Positions 56,819-64,000 of a stretch of DNA of 64,000 nt are shown here, piece by piece (position 1 is the stretch's first letter; each line of letters starts with the position of its first letter). The stretch is from Silene latifolia (lineage: Eukaryota > Streptophyta > Magnoliopsida > Caryophyllales > Caryophyllaceae). The translations under genes and the position numbers were made by a program. The stretch is taken from assembly GCF_048544455.1 (NCBI RefSeq), contig NC_133534.1:34348217-34412216 (forward strand), written 5' to 3'. A model generated the notes under the pieces. That model ran no database searches, was not told where the DNA came from, and saw only the letters and a list, made by a program, of their open reading frames with translations.

Positions 56819-58659
56819 GTAAGATTTTTTCCTTATGTTTTTTTTGTATCTAGGTCGAATTTATTTTAAATAGTATTCATCTATGCTATTAGTTAGTTAT
56901 GTGGTGTAGTAGTTTATACTACTTTTGCAGGCCTGATGTAACAAAGAGAATAGTATAAAATTTTTAACGATTTTTTCTTCGTTTTCACCTTATTAATTTC
57001 ATTTTATGATTATGTTGTTGGTTTTTATGTGTAGGAGTAAGTAGGAAGCAAGAGGGTATTCATCGTCATATAAAAACCACTTCATCTACGTACTATTGGT
57101 TTTCTAATAATTTTTTTGTTATTATTGACTAATTAATGTGCTTCACTTACGATTTAACCACGGCGATGGTAAAAGAAATTTGTATGCTAATGTTATGCCA
57201 GTGATAAGAAAGTTATAGGCAATAGTATTAGTAGAATGTTTCTCTCAAGTGTTAATATATTCAATAGTCATGTACTCTTTGTATCTATATAATTAAGCAT
57301 GTATTTCATGAAAAGTGATGGTAGAAGTCTAATGTAATACCGTATAATTGATGAATGTCACCAAATTAGTTTTAATAATTTCCTTTTGTAGTAATCTTTT
57401 TTATAAGTGCAAGTGATTGGATGGGAGTGTTAATGTATGAAGAGTGAGGTATTTGTTTGTGAGTTATAGTAAAATTTTCACTTAATTAAAGTTTGGTTTG
57501 AATCTAAGATATGTGAATAATTGTTTTAAGCTTAATTCAAGTTTTAAATATGCTGAAATATGTCTTCTAATACAAATTTTCATTATCCGTCATTCCGTCT
57601 TAACTTTTAGACGGGTCGAATAATAATCCGCATCTATAAAAATAGAGATAATACATCAGTACTATAAAAAATTTCAATGTTAATTATAACTTTTAAGAGA
57701 TAGATTTACATATCTAATATATTCGCATGATACCGAGTACGACTTAAAGAAAAAGGTATAGTAATTTACTAATTTGTATAAGTTGGGCTCTTTCGCTTCG
57801 TTTGATATTCTAACTTCCACGGTAAATATTTATCTTTGAGTAAAATATCTTTCAAAAAAATGAATCAATACATATATATAAAGCAGAAACTTTTCGAACG
57901 ATATTAGAGAGTCCAATTTTTTTTAGAAATCCTATAATTTAAAGAAAAATTTAATAAATCATCCTAATAAGAGTAGATTTCTAAAAAAAAATATTAAATT
58001 TATAAAATTATCCTAATAAGACTAGATTTCTTAAAAAAAAAAAAATTTATTTAATTTTATATCCTAATATAAGTAGATTGAATTTATTAAATCACACATA
58101 TATGTAGATTTTAGTGATTATAAATTTATATATAATTGTGAGTAACAACTTCTCATTTTATCTTAAGTTGAAAATGAACTAAAATGTCATTCAATGTATC
58201 CTAATAAAAGTAGATTTATAAAAAGAACAAAAAAAAAATTATCCTTATAAAAGTAAATTTCTTAAGAACAAAGCAAATTTTATTTAATTTTAAATAAATG
58301 AACTAAAGTGTTATAGGAGGCAGTTTAGTACTTTATATTCCACGAGTATTTGTGATATTGGCATAGTGTTTTCCGAGTGGTAAAGCAAGAACCAGTTGTT
58401 GTATCAATAGGACCCACATTATCATTATCATATACGGAGTACTATAAAATGCAATTGTTCCTTCAAAGTACCAAATATATATTGATGAAACAAGCGTGTA
58501 AATGAGTAATAATGTATGCCGACAATTGTTCTTATTTAGAGTCTACAAAAATGAGTATTAGCATGAAATAATTTCGTATATCTAGGTTATAGGTACAAGA
58601 TTCATGTTAATAATTACATACTGAAGTTTAGTTCATTTAAAAAATTACACAAATTCTCA

Positions 58660-58818
58660 ATTAAGATGGACACTATCCATCTTAAGTTTAAAACGGGTCA
58701 AATATATACCAAATCACATGACAAATTGCCTAAAAAATGTCAATTTTTTTGTCTTTATTACCACTATGTGGTAGTCTTTGACCCGTTTTAAGATTTAAGA
58801 CGGATATTCCATCTTAAA
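58660..58818. mobile_element. foldback MITE
   Basis: About 40-bp imperfect inverted ends: TTAAGATGGACACTATCC at the left and GGATATTCCATCTTAA at the right, each joined to TTTAAAACGGGTCAAA or its complement. Confidence 0.65.
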
Positions 58819-60640
58819 CAAGACGTACTTTTTCAATCTTAAATATTCCGTAAGTAATCCTACGGTGACACAAATTTTTATCTGGTCTTGAACTACTATA
58901 ATATGATCGCTTGAGCTTCAAAATTAATTTTCACTAGAACGTTCAAAGAAAATCAAATAGTTACCTTATCTAAGCAATAAAAAATTAGAGTATACTTAGT
59001 GTAAGATAATAGTTATTCATTCCATTTTTATTGTTTTATTTTCATTTTGAAAAATTTAAGAAATATAGGTGATATTACTACTCTATCCCTTAATTAAGAA
59101 GAAGGGAGAGAATGTCATCTTAATAGAATGAATAATAGTATAAGATTAGGGATAATAGTAATAGTCCATTGATTTTATCATTATTAGAGGATGGTTGATT
59201 TGTGATAAATTTTGGAGAAAAAAGGTCAATAAAAATAGAATGAGTGGATTATTTAATGCTCCGTATGAGACTATAGTGACGTTTATGTGCATAACATCCC
59301 ACTTTTGCCGACCATTTTCAAGTTATGTTAGCAAATCCAATATCTGCAAACTACTTAAACATAAATGAGAGCATAAAACTATAAATAAATACCCCGTATA
59401 TGAGTTTTGAGTAGAGGTATGATTTTGAAGTGCCCTAACCATGTTAGACGTTGATCTGATTCTACTACTAAGTCAGGACGTATTACTACTACGTATATAA
59501 TTTAGTTTAAGTGGACTATAATACAAATTTGACTCCTAATTCTATAAATAATCTTTTATTACATTATTGATGTATACCAATAAGGTAATTATATTAGTGC
59601 ATTGAAATAGTATACCAAATGCACAATTCGCTTAAAATTTAGAAAGATAAACTATTAAGTACGGTGTATATAATAGAAGAGGAGAACCAGAGTGAGTTCT
59701 AATGTTTAAAAGAATTGATACGATTCGATAATTTTCGGCCAACCTTAAATTTGTAACCAAAAATAATATATTCAGCAAGTCACAGAAAAAAAAAATCAGC
59801 ATTTGGCAGGGTATAACAAAATTTTGGTAAATAATTAAGATAGTAGGGGAAAAAATGTTTAAATACAAAGTACTTTAGTTTATTGGAAACGAGAGAAATG
59901 TTTAATAATTTTTTAACAAAAAAAAAACGCTTATAAAAGCAAAGTCAAAATCAAAACCAATTAGACATTGTATATTTTGTAAAAAAAATTGGGCATATAG
60001 CCAAACAGAGCTATATAATGATGGTGGTAAACATTATTAGTAGATTAATACAGAGGAACATACGTATATACTCCATAATTGTGATGCATATAATAAATAA
60101 GCAATTGGTCAAATAAATGTTATTTATCGTAAATATAAGAATAGTTAGCACTATAATAAGAAAATCACTTTTATTAGAAAGCAAACTCTATTAAAAGTGT
60201 TCAATTATATCAGTGCATTTGTTTTGGTTGGAGTGAATGTAAATGGCGATTTATTAGGCCGGTATTAAATTGTACATCGTGTCAACTATGGGCGTTAAGA
60301 CATACATAAAGCTAATATTTACATCTTCATAACTCTTGAGGCGGTTATGGTTTCAACCATCGTTCATGCCCCTTCTCCATATGACATCCTTGCTTTTAAA
60401 TGAGTCATTTTTTACTTTCATTATGCGTGACTTTGACTAGGTATTTGAGTTGGACTCCGCAAGACGAAATTTGCTCTTAAAAATTTCACAATAAAGTACA
60501 TACCCAATGAAGTTAATATAAATCATATTGCCAGATAACTAATCCTATAATCAATTTTTTTAATAAAACTAATATAGATCTAATCGGATTTACAAGTAAT
60601 ACCTACTATCTATCCTAAACTCTAAAAAATTAAACATTTA
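58819..60640. other. AT-rich interval without a recognised gene
   Basis: A weak foldback (TTATTCATTCCATTTT / AATAGAATGAATAATAG) spans 59008-59143. Otherwise no coding, RNA or repeat signal was recognised. Confidence 0.4.
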
Positions 60641-61016
60641 CTCCCTCCGTGGTCAATAGTTTACACTATCCCTTTTTGAGTGTTTTAGATAATAGTTTAC
60701 GTTTCTGTTTTAGGTATGTTTATACTCTCTACTTTATTTTTTAAAAATATAAAATTAATTCCCTCTCTTTGTACCTTGGTCTTTATGTATATATTTCCTC
60801 CGTCCCGATCAATAGTTATCTATTACTTTTGGCACAAAGATTATGGAAATAAATATGAGTGAATTTGGACCACATGCACATGAGCCACAAAAGGTTGCCA
60901 AAAATGGAAATAAATAACTATTCAATGATACACTCAAAAATGGAAATAGATAACTATTGACCGGGACGGAGAGAGTATATGAAGCATATGTAAACATTTT
61001 ATTGAGACAGATGGAG
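60641..61016. mobile_element. Stowaway-like MITE (outer) with TA duplications
   Basis: Left end CTCCCTCCGTGGTCAATAG, right end complement CTCCATCTGTCTCAATA, flanked by TA on both sides. CTCCCTCCGT ends and a TA target are typical of Tc1/mariner Stowaway MITEs. Confidence 0.7.
60794..60975. mobile_element. Stowaway MITE nested in another
   Basis: 182 bp, ends TTTCCTCCGTCCCG and (complement) CTCTCTCCGTCCCG, flanked by TA, with long inverted arms (ATCAATAGTTATCTATT / AATAGATAACTATTGA type). Confidence 0.8.
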
Positions 61017-61980
61017 TATTTAGTTATTGGAGTAGTTAGTTATTCTCTAAGATATAAAGATACATCTATATAATAGACATGCAACTTTAATGACTCATAT
61101 CTTCATAGATGTACACGGGGATAATGATGGATTTCAGATACAAAAATATATTTCGTGTTTAACCGGAGACAATATCCATTGAGGTCATGCTACGCCATGA
61201 CGATAAATAGAGGCAAGGGGCAGTCACTTAATCATGTTGAAATTTATATGAACTCAGATTTTAGTCATGGTTAGCTTTAAGTAACAACGTAAAGAAACAA
61301 CATCACTAAGGGATGAATGCTCTACATTGTTGATAGGGAACAAGTATACCAATGCCCCGCGAAAGATATTGTTTACATGAAATTCATAGGAAATAATCAG
61401 TCTTAATTGTAAATTATGAAAACAAATTCTATTGGTTAAAGATATAACAAATTCTCCAAACATGCTACATATATGATCGAGATACCTGTTGTTTTGCGTA
61501 CCCTCATTCAGCTTTTACACCGTCTTATGCTTACAGAGTCGAATATATGGGTAGATATTGTAGGTTAATCTAATTTGCGAAGCACATAAAGATTAGCTTC
61601 AATTATCACATGTTTATTTTGGTAGAATTAAACCACATTTGGCAATACCGTTTTATGTTAACTAAAAACTGATGGTACCTACAACAATAAAAATAGGTAA
61701 CTACATAATTAAATAATACAACTGTCTATTTGGATGTTATACAACTGATATAATTAATACCAAAGAGAGTAACTTTTACGTTACAGGGGATGAAGATCCA
61801 GCAGTAATCAACTAAATCAACCAGAAGTTTTATGCGTTCCAATTTTTAACATATTTGGATTTTTTTTATATTTAGTTTAGTTGACTTATGCTACCAAACA
61901 TGGCAATGTAAACCAACGTTTACAATATGTTGTTCAACAAATTCTTGGAACATTCAACATGCACATTGTTAAAGATAATC
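61017..61980. other. AT-rich interval, no gene recognised
   Basis: Small frames only, none with recognisable motifs. Lies inside the candidate Helitron. Confidence 0.4.
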
Positions 61981-62020
61981 CTAATTGGAGCCCCGTGCAT
62001 CGCACGGGCTTTCCAACTAG

Positions 62021-62660
62021 TGGGTAAATAAATGATGAGACGGAGGGACTAAAAATGGAAAAAATAAGAAATCTACCTTTATCAAGCTTATACTGTTTGC
62101 TATATTAACTCTCATTCTCAGTGTTACATTGCTAACAAATAATGTCTTAATCGAGGTACAAACTACAAACCCTTACAATCGAGCTCCCAAAATGTTAGAC
62201 TTGGAAGAACAACATATAATCAAATCAAATGTTTGCTTATTAACGTCTTAATTTGGATGTTAATATAAATATGCTAAAGTACAAGTAATACGGTTAACTG
62301 AGTACTTAGATATTTTCTTGGTCAGATAGTTATTAATGATTTTATAAGTTCAGTTCAGTTTAATTCTAAGTTCAGAAACGTTCAGTTCATCTTCTATAAA
62401 TTCAGAAATAATTCAGTTAAGAAAACAGAAACTCATATACATAAGTTAAGTTAAGTTCAATTCAGTTCGTCTTCTACAAATTCAGTTAAGAAAAGAGAAA
62501 CTCATAAGTCATATACATAAGTTAATTTAAGTTCAGTTCAACAAAATAATTAAGTCCAAAAAACAGAGTCTAAATTGGTGAATATGGATATCCTCAACTA
62601 TGATTTAAACTCTCAGAATTCTACATTTAGGCCCGTGCATCGCACGGGCATTAAATCTAG
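62021..62660 (+). mobile_element. Helitron-like 3' terminal segment
   Basis: Ends with the perfect hairpin GCCCGTGCATCGCACGGGC (62631-62649) and CTAG at 62657-62660. The region holds repeats of AGTTCAGTT / TTCAGTTAAG (62345-62540). Its own 5' end is not identified. Confidence 0.65.
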
Positions 62661-64000
62661 TCTATATTATTAAAGGAAGTTTTTTTCGAACGATTATAGA
62701 GAATCCAACTTTTACGAAATTTTAAAAATTAATAAAATAATACTTTTCTTAACCGCACATTAAATCTATATAACTCAAGAATTTTTTATTGAGTCAACCT
62801 CTCATACACTTTACCAATTACTTATAAAGTCAAATTCTATCATAATTCTATCAAAACTAGGTATTGTTGTTGTTGTATGGGTTAGATAGGGTTTGCAGGA
62901 AGCAACCTAATTGTATTCATATACATGCACTTGATAAACTCCAACTCCTAAACTAACACAAACACTACCTCAAGTATATAAAGAGAAATTTTGTATGTAT
63001 AAACGTATCATATTTTTACCCTATTTTTTTCCCAGTTTGTTGTTTTTGTCACTTTTATTGCGTGTACGTAATTTTCATGGTGATTACTTATGTGGTGAAT
63101 CGTGATTGTACTTCTTAGTACTCTGTATTACTCCAGCTGAATGTTTGTTCTATAGTGCCAACTTTTTTGTGTTTTGTATCTCAATTCCCAAATATGATAT
63201 TTTTTTGTTTTCTGTTGCTGGTCATGTTTTTGGAAAATTGTTGCATGCAGATGAAGAAGGTGTACACTTACATTGCTCAAAGGTATGTTATAGTAGCCGA
63301 CCAGCATTATTTCAAGTGATTTCCAAATATTCATAGTGTTTTGCATTATGTTCCTGCTCTAACCTTAGTATTTGAATTTTTTACGGTTGTATATTGTGTT
63401 TGAATATTTTTGATTAATAGCTTTGAATAAGTTTATGTAAGACTTCATTTGGTGTAGTCATTAATTTATCTTTGATTGAGCCGATGGGAGTATTAGACTA
63501 TGTAAACGGGTTAGACCACATTCAAATGGAGGAGAGACAGAGCACTCGGCTGAAAACACAAGGAAGGTTTCATCCTAAAATATGAGAGTATCTAAATATG
63601 TCATATAATACCTTCTCCATTAGACACCACCTTACCTATTTGTGTTAATGCTTTTGTGCGATCTCCAAGTTACAATAGTATGTTTCAAGCTACTTAATCG
63701 AATTAAATGGTAATGACTACAAATCACTTCTGCAAAATTATGAAATCCTTTAATTTGGACCATTATTTACACTTTGAAAGAACTTTATCTACTAATCATA
63801 TCGACAGTATATTCAGCCACAACCCCAAATGAGCAAAAGAAAACAACAAAGAATTACGTACATAGTTTTGACGTGTCATGAGCTATCGTAGTTATACTTG
63901 CTGCAAAATTAGTGAAGTACTTAATTTCTCAATGTTTTCAATAAAGTGAGTAGTAAACATATAGACCTTTCATTTAATGAGTGTGTAACAAAAAATTACT
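62661..64000 (+). mobile_element. Helitron-like element, 5' part, runs out of the window
   Basis: Begins TCTATATTATTAAAGGAAG immediately after the CTAG of the preceding element, and shares the AACGATTATAGAGAATCC block with the copies starting at 56075 and 57864. Its 3' end is not in the window. No Rep/helicase in the visible 1.3 kb. Confidence 0.65.
63250..63282 (+). other. small exon-like segment in the Helitron-like element
   Basis: Flanked by TTGCATGCAG| and |GTATGT; open in one frame (DEEGVHLHC). Possibly a captured exon. Source not recognised. Confidence 0.25.

Larger units (their letters stand above)
56075..62020 (+). mobile_element. Helitron-like element (candidate 5' and 3' ends)
   Basis: The 5' end TCTATATTAATAAAGGAAGC (just after a TATC microsatellite, 56061-56080) matches the 5' end at 62661. 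The 3' end has hairpin CCCGTGCATCGCACGGG (61992-62008) and CTAG at 62017-62020. The pairing of these two ends is inferred. A third 5'-like start with the same GAACGATATTAGAGAGTCC motif at about 57864 means the interval may hold two overlapping or nested copies. No Rep/helicase was recognised. It contains MITEs at 58660 and 60641. Confidence 0.55.

Overview
This is a eudicot plant nuclear window, most likely from the Caryophyllales and perhaps Caryophyllaceae. That placement is an inference from word usage (frequent CGGAGTAC/TACTCCGT) and from the repeat families; no species marker is visible. One intact-looking host gene, a 22-exon 5'-3' exoribonuclease (XRN) paralogue at 20460-25419, sits between two large blocks of nested transposable elements.

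Left block (1-20118). An 11.8-kb LTR element without pol (1917-13763, TG..CA termini, target duplication AATAC, ~1.35-kb LTRs) splits an older minus-strand retroelement ORF (14941 down to 1136). A 3.7-kb hAT element (2782-6460) lies inside its 5' LTR. The primer-binding region holds a TRIM-like segment bounded by two primer sites. Arrays of the 14-bp palindrome TACTCGATCGAGTA mark its LTRs and internal region. Then follow a Ty1/copia RT-RNase H fragment (minus), two minus-strand LTR pieces of a related family, an LTR-like stretch with a TATA box, and a CACTA-type terminal remnant carrying a 524-bp hAT MITE.

Middle block (26098-51739). A copia element with 216-bp LTRs (TSD AATTG) contains, in its pol gene, a gag-only LTR element (27986-48941, TSD GGTAT). 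This contains, in its gag, a 12.3-kb CACTA transposon (32369-44625, TSD TCT). The CACTA contains, in its TNP2 gene, a 2.4-kb solo LTR (38359-40785, TSD CAGTG). At each of these four levels the duplicated host bases are present, and at the three coding levels removing the insert rejoins the interrupted frame exactly.

Right block (51740-64000). A four-unit head-to-tail array of short Helitron-like elements on the minus strand comes first, then plus-strand Helitron ends including a zero-spacer 3'-end/5'-end junction at 62660/62661, plus several small foldback and Stowaway-like MITEs. No autonomous Helitron protein was found.

Most element proteins carry frameshifts or stops. Apparently intact reading frames are the XRN gene and, if the CACTA is removed, the 310-residue gag of the gag-only element. 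All family assignments were made by eye from motifs, not by database search.
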